DNA of 64,000 nucleotides from contig JAICJM010000002.1 of assembly GCA_025928435.1 (NCBI GenBank), forward strand, positions 1 to 64,000. The letters run 5' to 3'. The stretch is from Thermoleophilia bacterium. GTDB lineage: Bacteria; Actinomycetota; Thermoleophilia; Gaiellales; JAICJC01. Within the stretch, counting starts at the first letter, position 1. The number at the start of each line of letters is the position of its first letter. The position numbers were made by a program, and so were the translations under genes. The notes beneath the pieces are model-generated. The model was not told the DNA's origin. It made no database searches and saw nothing but the letters and a program-made list of their open reading frames with translations. Below are positions 8,388-15,757 of the stretch, in pieces.

Positions 8388-8885
8388 CTATCGAGAACCC
8401 GCGCGCACGACCCGGAGGCCGGCGGCGGCCACCCGGCGGAAGACACTCGCACCCGCCCGCCGGTGCCGCGGCCCGAGGATGACCAACCGGGCGTCGCGGG
8501 CGCGGGCGAACTCGGCGATCCGCCGCGCCGGCCGGCCCTCGAGGATCTCGGTCTGCGTTTCGACGCCGGCCGCCTCGGCCTCCGCCGCCGCCGCTTCGAG
8601 CACCTCGCGGGCCTTGCACAACGACCCCGCCAGGCGGCGCTCGTAGAACGGCCTGCCCCACACGGTCGAGGGGCCGCGACGCACGTGAACGAGCACGACC
8701 GGCGCCCCCAGCGCCCGCGCCGACGCGATCGCTTCGGCGGTTGCCGCCCTGCCGGCCGCCGATCCGTCGACGGCGGCGACGACCGGTCGCAGCGCCGGTC
8801 CCTCGGCCTTCGGTGGCACGGCCGCACGTCGCTGCATGCCAAGGCGCATGGTGGGCGGCCGACGCGGCTGAATCACGATGCTCAT
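8388..8885 (-). CDS. Universal stress protein, UspA family
   Basis: 165 residues, one Usp domain preceded by about 30 basic N-terminal residues. It shows the ATP-site start PVVAAVDGSAAGRAAT, VVLVHVRR, a long middle helix region, then ILEGRPARRIAEFARARDARLVILGPRHRR. The last motif replaces the usual GSRG with GPRH, so nucleotide binding may be altered. The ATG at 8885 has GGAGGG 5 bases upstream; the longer reading upstream is low-complexity. Confidence 0.85.
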   Translation of the reverse strand: MSIVIQPRRPPTMRLGMQRRAAVPPKAEGPALRPVVAAVDGSAAGRAATAEAIASARALGAPVVLVHVRRGPSTVWGRPFYERRLAGSLCKAREVLEAAAAEAEAAGVETQTEILEGRPARRIAEFARARDARLVILGPRHRRAGASVFRRVAAAGLRVVRAGSR

Positions 8886-9217
8886 CGAACCCTCCAGTGT
8901 CGTCTTTCCAATCACCATCCTCCTCGCGGCGGGTGGCCGCCGCCATCGGCGTGGCGCTCCATTCGGCGGCGGGGAGGACCGCATGCGGCGCGGCGATGGG
9001 GTAGAGGGTCGGACGCAGATACGGCCCGCGGTCACCTGGCGTGCGGAGGCCGAGCCCGGCAAGGATGTCGATGACGGACGCGACGACGCTCGCGCGGAAC
9101 GAGCCCGCTCGCCGATCCGACGCCGACGAGGATCGGCTTGCCCGGTCCGTGCGGCCCACGCGCACCACGGCGCTCGCGATTGGGGTCTCGGCCCGATGCG
9201 TGTGGTTCACTGTGGCC

Positions 9218-9445
9218 ATGCGTGCCCTTCCGCCGGCATGGCCCTGGAGCGTGCCTGATGAGTGGTGGCGGCTGGACGTGGAGGAGCTTGCGTCGGAGAT
9301 CGTGCGGCTGAACCGAGCCGCCAAGCCGCTGGCCGCATTTCTCGATGCCCGCATCGCGCTGGGCCGGGGGCCGCGGTCGCTTCCTCGGCTCGATGCCGCG
9401 GATTGGGACGATGCGCAGTACAACCTGCAGATGCCCCCGCGGTGA
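9218..9445 (+). CDS. Hypothetical small protein with DEWWRLDVEELA segment
   Basis: 75 residues: ALPPAWPWSVPDEWWRLDVEELA, then an amphipathic helix EIVRLNRAAKPLAAFLDARIALGRG and a C-terminus ending DWDDAQYNLQ. No family recognised. The frame has coding character and lies alone between two minus-strand UspA genes. The start is uncertain: the frame stays open upstream to 9041, but that part reads as low-complexity. Confidence 0.45.
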   Translation: MRALPPAWPWSVPDEWWRLDVEELASEIVRLNRAAKPLAAFLDARIALGRGPRSLPRLDAADWDDAQYNLQMPPR

Positions 9446-9528
9446 GGACGGTCACTCCTCGGTGCCGGTCAGGCGCGTCGGCAGCGTCAGTTCGGCGGCG
9501 CCCTGGGGGCAGGTGTCGGAGGATTCCG

Positions 9529-9993
9529 CTAGGTGACCGTGTTCTTCTCGCCGGTCACGTTCGGGACGACGAGCACGGGGCGATCCGCCCGATGGATGAT
9601 CGCGCTCGAGACCGAGCCGAGCAGCGCACCCGTAACCGCACCGAGGCCCCGTGATCCGACAACGATCATGGGCGCGTCGCGGGTCCGAGCAAGCTCGACG
9701 ACCCGATCCGCCGGACTGCCCTCGAGGATCTCACAGTCCGCGTCGGGACCTTCGCCGCGGACAAGCGTCGCTGCGCGGTCCACGGCGGCTCGTGCGTACG
9801 TCATCTGCTCGGTCAGCTTCTCCTGGTAGTACGGCTCTCCCAGTGGGCCGATCGAAGGCCGCACGTAGACGAGGACGGCTCCCGTTCCGAGCGTGCGTGC
9901 CATTCTCGCGCCGACGGCCACCGCCCGGTCGGCAGACGCGGAGCCGTCTGTGGCGATGACCACAGGTTCTGTCACGCCAGTGTCCGATGCCAT
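9529..9993 (-). CDS. Universal stress protein, UspA family
   Basis: 154 residues. Complete Usp signature: PVVIATDGSASADRAV at the start, VLVYVRP, then ILEGSPADRVVELARTRDAPMIVVGSRGLGAVTGALLGSVS, with the G-2X-G-9X-G(S) nucleotide loop intact, and PVLVVP at the end. So it is likely ATP-binding. The ATG at 9993 has no clear ribosome site; a GTG at 10020 is the alternative. Last gene of a run of minus-strand Usp genes starting at 12228. Confidence 0.88.
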   Translation of the reverse strand: MASDTGVTEPVVIATDGSASADRAVAVGARMARTLGTGAVLVYVRPSIGPLGEPYYQEKLTEQMTYARAAVDRAATLVRGEGPDADCEILEGSPADRVVELARTRDAPMIVVGSRGLGAVTGALLGSVSSAIIHRADRPVLVVPNVTGEKNTVT

Positions 9994-10038
9994 GGAGGTT
10001 GATAGTACCCGGCGGCGCACTCGGGGCGAAGGCGCCGG

Positions 10039-10863
10039 CTACCCCGCGGCCCGGACCACCATCACAGGACACGCGGACCGGCCTGCGACGGATAAGGAGA
10101 CGCTGCCGAGCATCGACGCTGCCACAGCTCCGCGCCCGCGGGATCCGATGACGATCATGTCCGCATGGCGGGCGGCGGCCGCGTCGACAATCGCGCCGGC
10201 GGGTTCGCCGCGCATGAAGATCCACTCCGTTCTCGTACCGAGACCCGTGTCGTCGACGGGGCGCTCTGCGGCGGCCGAGGAGGGATCATCGACCGCTTTG
10301 ACGGTGACGACGAGGAGTTCGCTCCCGAGGCGCCCGGCAACGTCCGCTGCTTTCGAAAGCGCGGCGCGTGCACCATGGCTGTCGTCGACAGCACAGATCA
10401 ACGGGCCGTCTCCGACGGGTGATGCGGAGGGAGGCACGATCACCGTGGGGCACGGCCCTCGAGCGGCGACGGACCGCGACACGCTGCCGAGAAGGAGTGA
10501 GCCAATCGATCCCAACCCGCGTGAGCCAACAACGACGAGCTCGGCCTTGGCATCCTCGGCAGCCGCTCGAATGACCTCGGAGGCGTCTCCGATCCGCACC
10601 TCGCGTCCGATCTCGGGGCCGCCCTCGAGGCCCTTGCCGATCTCTTCGAGCAGGGTGACGCCCGCCTGGTGCATCTGGTCGACCGTGACGAAGTTCGCCG
10701 GCGCGGCCACGCCGAGCTCGCGCGACGGGCGTGGGAGCGGCACGCCGTGCACGAGAACCAGGCGAGCCCCGAGCCGCTCCGACAGACCCGCCGCGATCGC
10801 CGCCGCGGTGCGTGCGCCGGGAGAGTGATCGACCCCGCAGACGACGGTCGGCGACGAGCTCAC
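10039..10863 (-). CDS. Tandem two-domain universal stress protein
   Basis: 274 residues with two Usp domains: domain 1 (about 5-145) with VVCGVDHSPGA and VVVGSRGLGSIGSLLLGSVS; domain 2 (about 152-272) with ICAVDDSHGARAAL and IVIGSRGRGAVAASMLGSVS. Both glycine nucleotide loops are intact. Mycobacterial double-Usp proteins such as Rv2005c are built the same way. The GTG start overlaps the stop of the upstream double-Usp gene by 4 bases, so translation is coupled. Confidence 0.9.
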   Translation of the reverse strand: MSSSPTVVCGVDHSPGARTAAAIAAGLSERLGARLVLVHGVPLPRPSRELGVAAPANFVTVDQMHQAGVTLLEEIGKGLEGGPEIGREVRIGDASEVIRAAAEDAKAELVVVGSRGLGSIGSLLLGSVSRSVAARGPCPTVIVPPSASPVGDGPLICAVDDSHGARAALSKAADVAGRLGSELLVVTVKAVDDPSSAAAERPVDDTGLGTRTEWIFMRGEPAGAIVDAAAARHADMIVIGSRGRGAVAASMLGSVSLSVAGRSACPVMVVRAAG

Positions 10864-11642
10864 GCTTCCTCGGCCTTCCCCGGGCGTACCACGAGAACCG
10901 AGCAGTGGGCCTGGTGAGCGACTCGCTCGCTGACGCTTCCGAGGGCCTCCAGCGCCCTGAGCCCGCGACTGCCGACGATGACGAGGTCGGCGTCCCTGGA
11001 CGCGTCCACCAACGCGCCGACAGGATGGCCGGGAACCCAGTGGAGCCCGTCGATCTCTCGCAGCATCGGTTGGTCGACCCGCGGTCCGCCCCGGGCCGCG
11101 ATCGTGCGCACCGTTGCGCCGAACCGATCCCCAAGCTCGGCGGCGATCACCGCCGATACCAGCGCCTCCCGCGATCCGTCCATCCCGACCACGATCGAGT
11201 CGGGCGACCAGGCCGTCTCGCCCGAACCGCGCGCCACCAGCACCGAGCAGGGTGCCTGGTGCAGCATCGAGGTCGCGACGCTCCCAAGGAGCATTCCTGC
11301 GATGTGCCCGGTTCCGTGTGTCCCGACGGCAAGCAGCGTCGCCGACTCACGATCGAGCGCCGCAAGGAGCGACGGCACGGGCCGGCCCTCGACGACCTGG
11401 GCCTCGGCGAGTGGAACGTCGCGGATCTGCTGCCAGGCCTCGTCCCGGGTCACGCTCGCGCGCTCCCGAAGCTCGGCGGTCAGGCGGCCCGCCGCGGCAC
11501 CGGTACGCGCGCTGAGATGGGTCTCGCAGACCGTCACCGCCAGAATCCTGGCGGCGTCGGAGCGTAGCTGCGTCGCCTGGCGAAGCGCCTCGAAGCCCGC
11601 CGGCGAGCCATCCACGCCGCACACGAGTCGTTCAAAGATCAT
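10860..11642 (-). CDS. Tandem two-domain universal stress protein
   Basis: 260 residues. Domain 1 (about 1-140) starts ERLVCGVDGSPAGFEAL and has LLAVGTHGTGHIAGMLLGSVA; domain 2 (about 146-255) starts SIVVGMDGSREALVSAV and has VIVGSRGLRALEALGSVS, where the glycine loop is one or two residues shorter. The ATG at 11642 lies inside the end of the upstream membrane-protein gene (11 bases overlap). It runs without gap into the next double-Usp gene. Confidence 0.9.
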   Translation of the reverse strand: MIFERLVCGVDGSPAGFEALRQATQLRSDAARILAVTVCETHLSARTGAAAGRLTAELRERASVTRDEAWQQIRDVPLAEAQVVEGRPVPSLLAALDRESATLLAVGTHGTGHIAGMLLGSVATSMLHQAPCSVLVARGSGETAWSPDSIVVGMDGSREALVSAVIAAELGDRFGATVRTIAARGGPRVDQPMLREIDGLHWVPGHPVGALVDASRDADLVIVGSRGLRALEALGSVSERVAHQAHCSVLVVRPGKAEEA

Positions 11643-12228
11643 CGTCCCCGGCCTCGTCGAGTGCCGCGATCGTATCTCGGACCGCGATGGACAGCTCATC
11701 CTCCCTGTGAGGATCGTGCAGCGGGCCGCCTGCGGCCGTGAGGAGCCGGCGGGCGAGTGCGACGCCCCGTGGGTTCACCGGACGGGAGACGTCGCCCAGC
11801 TCGTGGGCGAGGCGGCGCAGCTCGCGTCGGTGCGCGCGGATCCGGCGACGATTCGGGTGCAGCCGGTTCCAGCCGGCGACGTCGAACGCGTCGGCGACGA
11901 GGCGAATGGAGGTTGCGAGGCTCGTGCGGGTGCGCGGATCGGTCAGCTCCCGCATACGTCTCAGCACGACCTCGTCGGTCGGTTGTCCGGCGGCGTGGGC
12001 GACGATCCACGCGTCCGCGCGGTCGCGCAGAAGCTCGATCCGGATCGACTCGATCGTCGCCCGAACAAGCGCGCACAACGTCGCCGACACGGCGACCGCA
12101 GCGAGGACCCGCGGCGAGAGTCCGAACATGACCGCAATCGCGGCCGCCGGAACAGGAGCCAGGTACGGGAGCGTCGGGCGCAGGACCTCCCGACCTCCGC
12201 CCAGCCGAGGCGTTGCCGTGTCATGCAT
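11632..12228 (-). CDS. Hypothetical membrane-anchored protein, first gene of the Usp run
   Basis: 198 residues. A short N-terminus is followed by hydrophobic stretches (about 20-60: PTLPYLAPVPAAAIAVMFG and VLAAVAVSATLCALV), then a soluble, Arg-rich helical part. I do not recognise the family. It overlaps the first double-Usp gene by 11 bases, which suggests one operon and a shared stress role. The ATG at 12228 was chosen because the frame upstream is low-complexity. No strong ribosome site is visible. Confidence 0.6.
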   Translation of the reverse strand: MHDTATPRLGGGREVLRPTLPYLAPVPAAAIAVMFGLSPRVLAAVAVSATLCALVRATIESIRIELLRDRADAWIVAHAAGQPTDEVVLRRMRELTDPRTRTSLATSIRLVADAFDVAGWNRLHPNRRRIRAHRRELRRLAHELGDVSRPVNPRGVALARRLLTAAGGPLHDPHREDELSIAVRDTIAALDEAGDDDL

Positions 12229-12309
12229 ACGTCGAAGCTTCGACGTCGCGGGCGAGCCGCACAATTGGTGCGAGCCTCCATTCAACGCCGCGGCAGTCCC
12301 CATTCAGGG

Positions 12310-12405
12310 TCAACCCGCCCGCCGTTCGCGCTGCCGTCGGCGGCCGAGCGCCCGCGCCTCGTCGGCAGGAACACCGACGACGAGCATCAGGTCGGTGATG
12401 GCCAT
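12310..12405 (-). other. Gap 12229-12581 with a possible 31-residue frame
   Basis: The 353 bases between the minus-strand genes hold no convincing gene. One short minus frame from ATG 12405 reads MAITDLMLVVGVPADEARAL then a basic tail. It has protein-like composition but no ribosome site, and an in-frame stop lies a little upstream. It may be the remains of a longer gene. Confidence 0.2.
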
Positions 12406-12581
12406 CCGCGCCGCCGCGAGCGCGGCTGGTCAGCTCCGCGCTCGCTTTCTTCCCCGAGCGCCGGACGCGGAGGTCGCGACCGCAGGCTGAACCCGGGCCG
12501 ACCGAGCGAAACGAGCCGCCGGCTGCGACCTGAAGGCAACCGGTGGCCTGCGCCGCTGTCCCGTCGGCCGGCCGCCGCCGA

Positions 12582-12845
12582 TCAGTGAGGGCGGCGGCCG
12601 ACCACCTCGTCGCCGCGGGCGATCTCCTCACGGATCCGGGCGACGGCGTTCTCGGCCAGCGCCTCGATGACGTCGGAGCGGTCGAGCACCCGTGCTCTGG
12701 TCGACGCATCGGAGTGACGCAGGACGGCCCGGTCCTGGAGCACATCCGCGATTCGCCGTCCGCGCTGCACCTCGGTCACAAGGTAGCGGGCCAGCCAATC
12801 GTCGGTGGCGTCCCAATGGCGGAAGAACTGGCTCAGATCGAACAT
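12582..12845 (-). CDS. Small hypothetical protein preceded by intergenic element 2
   Basis: 87 residues, MFDLSQFFRHWDATDDWLAR ... RARVLDRSDVIEALAENAVARIREEIARGDEV. Mostly helical and charged; no family recognised. It has a very strong ribosome site (GAGGAGGTG, 4 bases before ATG). The conserved hairpin of element 2 ends only 28 bases upstream of the start, so this gene is the best candidate for any regulation by that element. Confidence 0.65.
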   Translation of the reverse strand: MFDLSQFFRHWDATDDWLARYLVTEVQRGRRIADVLQDRAVLRHSDASTRARVLDRSDVIEALAENAVARIREEIARGDEVVGRRPH

Positions 12846-12872
12846 GGGTCACCTCCTCTGGTGCGGGTTCCA

Positions 12873-13040
12873 GGCCGGGGCGCACACTGCCGCCGTGCGC
12901 CCCGGCCCTCTTGCAGCAGCCGGCGGCTCGGCCTGGGATCCCGGGTGTCGGTGCTGTCCGCCCACTGTACCCACAGGATCGTCCAGCGGGCGGCTCGGCG
13001 CCATCGGCCGGGGGCCGCATCTGCAGGCGGCCGTCCACCC
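12873..13040 (-). repeat. Intergenic element, copy 2, with a 13-bp GC hairpin
   Basis: Partner of 7726-7899. The hairpin is 12873-12885 (GGCCGGGGCGCAC) with 12895-12907 (GTGCGCCCCGGCC). Relative to copy 1, the GC/GC pair near the loop has become AC/GT, which keeps pairing: a compensatory change. Shared blocks downstream on the plus strand include GCGGCTC, GGCCTGGG, TGTCCGCCC, CTGTA, AGGATCG and GGGCCGCATCT. The hairpin lies just before the ribosome site of the gene at 12845. Confidence 0.6.
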
Positions 13041-13254
13041 ATGCCGGGGAGCGCACCCGTCGGCGGGCCGAGCTTGAAGTTCGGCGAGCGGGTCTCGAGC
13101 CGGCATGGAGCCCCGCACCACCGCCGACGGCCCTCGACCGCCGTGGACGAGCCGTTCGCCCGTGCCGGGGCGTTCTGCGCCGGCCTGCCGGTTCCACCCG
13201 GTCGCAGGGGTGCCGCCGTGTCGAGCGCGGGAGCGCCTGTGCGACCATGCGACG

Positions 13255-14085
13255 GTGCCCCGCCATCCCTCTCTGGTTCCGCTGTCGCACGATCACCATC
13301 ACGGTCTCGTGGTGGCGCGCAGGCTGCGCCGAGCCGTCTCGGAAGACGAGCGCCGCCGCGCGGCGGAGGACTTCGTGCGCTTCATCGAAGGAGAGGGGGG
13401 TGATCACTTCCGGGAGGAGGAGGACCTGCTGTTCCCGCTGGTGATGGCATCGCTTGATGAGTCGCCGGAGCTCGTGGAGCGGGCCACCCTGGATCACACG
13501 CACCTGCGGACCGCAGCCGTTCGACTGCGACGCACGCGGAGTTCCCCGGGTGCCGAACTGCTGCGGGCGCTCGGGGACCGACTGGATCGGCATATCCGGC
13601 TCGAGGAGCGCGACCTCTTCCCCCTGGCGGAACGGGTGGTGCCCGAGTCGGAGCTTGCGTCACTGAATTTCGCGGAGCGAACGTCCGCGGCGACCGGAGC
13701 GCAAACCACCTCGCTGGATCGGCCGGGCTACGGAACGTTGTGGTCGATGGCCAGCGCCGATCTCAACGCCAACCTGCTGGCCTGGCCGCCCGGCGGCCAA
13801 GTTGGCGAACACACGAACCATGAGAGGGACGTCCTGCTGGTCGTCGTCGGTGGCGGTGGGACCCTGGTGATCGATGGGCGTCCATCCGCGCTTCGCGCAC
13901 CTCAGCTCGTTCTGATCCCACGAGGTGCGAGGCGGGGCATCACGGCCGGAGCCGAGGGGTTGCGCTACGTCTCTGCGCACGTGCGTCGCGAGGGACTCGT
14001 CAAGCTGCGTCCGCGGCCGGACCGAGGTGGCGTCCCCGAATCCGCGCCGCGCGGCGTCTCGCGGGACGCGCACCTCGGCGAGTGA
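13255..14085 (+). CDS. Hemerythrin HHE domain fused to a cupin domain
   Basis: 276 residues. The N-terminal half (about 1-140) is a hemerythrin-like four-helix bundle with LSHDHHHGLVVARRL, HFREEEDLLFPL, LDHTHLR and HIRLEERDLFPLAE, which supply His/Glu ligands for a di-iron site. The second half (about 160-250) is a cupin barrel: LNANLLAWPPGGQVGEHTNH, then VVGGGGTLVIDG and APQLVLIPRGARRGI. Such domains bind O2, NO or iron, and small ligands or metals, respectively. The GTG at 13255 gives the family-typical start PRHPSLVPLSHDHHHG. It lies alone, before the ATPase operon. Confidence 0.85.
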   Translation: MPRHPSLVPLSHDHHHGLVVARRLRRAVSEDERRRAAEDFVRFIEGEGGDHFREEEDLLFPLVMASLDESPELVERATLDHTHLRTAAVRLRRTRSSPGAELLRALGDRLDRHIRLEERDLFPLAERVVPESELASLNFAERTSAATGAQTTSLDRPGYGTLWSMASADLNANLLAWPPGGQVGEHTNHERDVLLVVVGGGGTLVIDGRPSALRAPQLVLIPRGARRGITAGAEGLRYVSAHVRREGLVKLRPRPDRGGVPESAPRGVSRDAHLGE

Positions 14086-14262
14086 GGTACGAACTCGCGC
14101 CAGGCTCCGGGCTGCGGACGTGGTTCGGATGCGACCCCCCCGGGTATGACGAGTTCCGCCGCCGCTCGACCCTCGGGCTCGAAGGGTGGACGGACCGGCT
14201 TCGTCCCGTCGCGGCCTGCCGAGGAGGAGGCTGAACACCCAAGACGGCCCAGTGCAGCCTTT

Positions 14263-14288
14263 GTAAGACCCGGAGCGAAAACGACGCA
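14263..14288 (+). promoter_or_regulatory. Bipartite stress motif, site 4 (GTAAGAC-N12-CGACGC)
   Basis: GTAAGAC at 14263-14269, exactly 12 bases, then CGACGC at 14282-14287. Same spacing as six other sites in the window. It lies about 450 bases before the first ATPase gene and 126 before the small frame at 14414. The block after the second half lacks the usual G-run, so this is the weakest of the seven. Confidence 0.45.
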
Positions 14289-14324
14289 CTAGCTTTGACG
14301 GCCGATTGGGCCGGCGACTTCATT

Positions 14325-14349
14325 CGGGAGCGAAGCGCACTCGCTCCCG
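14325..14349. terminator. Perfect 9-bp hairpin
   Basis: CGGGAGCGA, 7-base loop, TCGCTCCCG. No T-run follows. It could end the hemerythrin-cupin transcript or act in the leader of the ATPase operon. The interval 14086-14741 has no secure gene. Confidence 0.4.
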
Positions 14350-14413
14350 CTCGCATGATCCCGACGGCCGCCACTGATCCCTTGCATGACGCGCTCACAG
14401 AAAGGACTCGATC

Positions 14414-14716
14414 ATGGAGCCGTGGGACCTCAGGACGCCGTCTGAGAACCTGCCGCTCGTCGCGTTCCGTGTGCCCGGTTCTCCCCCACCGGACAGGGAA
14501 CCCTTGGTCAGCACGAGGCCCACGAAACCTCGGGCGCGCAGGCCGCCCACTCGTCGCGCGCCGACGTCATCCGGCGCTCGACGTGCTCGTGCTCGAGCGC
14601 GGCGTGTACGGCGCAAGCGCCTTGGGGCTGCGGCATGGACTGGGGGGTCTTCGCGGTCAACGTGGGCTCCGCCCCCTATGGCCACCGCCGGCGATCGCCG
14701 CCAACCTCCAGCATGA
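14414..14716 (+). CDS. Uncertain 100-residue frame before the ATPase operon
   Basis: MEPWDLRTPSENLPLVAFRVPG follows a fair ribosome site (AAAGGACT). After residue 22 the reading becomes Arg/Pro-rich and does not look like a folded protein. A different frame over the same bases reads more protein-like (GVFAVNVGSAPYG near its end), so a frameshifted small gene is possible. I do not recognise it. Confidence 0.2.
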   Translation: MEPWDLRTPSENLPLVAFRVPGSPPPDREPLVSTRPTKPRARRPPTRRAPTSSGARRARARARRVRRKRLGAAAWTGGSSRSTWAPPPMATAGDRRQPPA

Positions 14717-14741
14717 CACGGGTCGAAACGGACGGTGCGTG

Positions 14742-15392
14742 GTGGAGCAGCTGAGCACGACGCGGAGCGAACTCCTCGCGCGGCGGGGGCGGATCGCGCT
14801 GGCCGTGCAAGGACGAGATTTGCTCAAGGACAAACGGGCCGCGCTGCTGCGTGAGTTCAGCAGGCTGAGCACGTCGGTGCTCGCGGCCGTCGAAGCCCTC
14901 GGGCGCCACGCTGCTGCGGGCGAGCGGCTGCTCGGCGAGGCGGTGTCGTTCGATGGCGGCGCGGCGGTCGCCTCGGCGGGGCTCGCGGCGGCCGGCGAGG
15001 TCGAAACCCACCTGTCCAGCCGGAGCGTCGCGGGCGTGAAGGTCGTGGAGCTCGGGCACGACCCGGCCGTCCGCGCGCGGACGGCTCGGGGCTACAGCCT
15101 CGGCGCGTCGTCCGCGCTCATCGATGCCGCGGCGGGTTCCTTCGAGCGCCAGCTCGACCTCCTGCTCGACGTCGCCGCGACCGAGCTCAGCTTGCGCCGG
15201 CTGGCGGATGAGATCACCCGGACAACCCGGCGGGTGAATGCGCTCGAGCACGTCGTCGTCCCGCGGCTCGAGCGCGAGCGCGACGCGATCCAGGCGGTGC
15301 TCGACGAACGCGAGCTCGAGGATCGCATCCGGCTAAGGCGGGCGCGGGCGGCGGCGCGCAAGCGAGACGCCGCCTCGGGGATGTCGGCATGA
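14742..15392 (+). CDS. atpD: A/V-type ATP synthase subunit D (central stalk)
   Basis: 216 residues. The N-terminal coiled-coil matches the family opening 'TTRSELLARRGRIALAVQG' then RDLLKDKRAALLREF, and the C-terminal helix reads ALEHVVVPRLERERDAIQAVLDERE. Subunit D is the rotor shaft that couples the A3B3 head to the membrane ring. The GTG start at 14742 is adjacent to another GTG; no canonical ATG fits the frame. It is the first gene of the operon, although D usually comes last in A/V-ATPase operons. Overlaps the next gene by 4 bases. Confidence 0.9.
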   Translation: MEQLSTTRSELLARRGRIALAVQGRDLLKDKRAALLREFSRLSTSVLAAVEALGRHAAAGERLLGEAVSFDGGAAVASAGLAAAGEVETHLSSRSVAGVKVVELGHDPAVRARTARGYSLGASSALIDAAAGSFERQLDLLLDVAATELSLRRLADEITRTTRRVNALEHVVVPRLERERDAIQAVLDERELEDRIRLRRARAAARKRDAASGMSA

Positions 15393-15757
15393 CCGGCTCC
15401 GTCGGCGACAACAGCGCGGACGATGTGCTTGGTGCGATCCGGGCGCTCGAGGGAGCGCTGCAGGAGAGGGGGGAGGCCGACGCCGAAGCCGGCGCCGAGC
15501 TCGAGGCGGCGCGGACGGAGGCGCAGCGCATCCTCGCGGCGGCGCGCGATGACGCCGAGATGCGTGCGGCCGAGCGCCGGGACCTGCTTCTCGAAAACGC
15601 GAGCACGGACGCCGAGCGGATTCACCGCAACGGCGAGGAGGCCGCCGCCGCTCTGCGGGCCCGGGTCGAGACGGTCGAGGACGAGGCGATCGAGCGTGCG
15701 GTCGCCCTGGTCCTCCCGATGGCAGCGAAGGAGGTCAGGTCGTGCTCGTCGAAATGA
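15389..15757 (+). CDS. A/V-type ATPase peripheral stalk subunit G/H
   Basis: 122 residues, almost entirely helical and rich in Ala, Glu and Arg, with a long heptad-like stretch (AGAELEAARTEAQRILAAAR and onward). That is the make-up of the G (H) subunit which pairs with E to form the stator. Identification relies on composition, size and position: ATGA overlap with D upstream and 16-base overlap with subunit I downstream. Sequence identity in this family is always weak. Confidence 0.75.
   Translation: MTGSVGDNSADDVLGAIRALEGALQERGEADAEAGAELEAARTEAQRILAAARDDAEMRAAERRDLLLENASTDAERIHRNGEEAAAALRARVETVEDEAIERAVALVLPMAAKEVRSCSSK

Noticed and set aside
14128..14155. ATGCGACCCCCCCGGGTAT as another 18-base dyad
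   Set aside because: Lacks the ATGGGG arm; only the C-run resembles the site at 46194.
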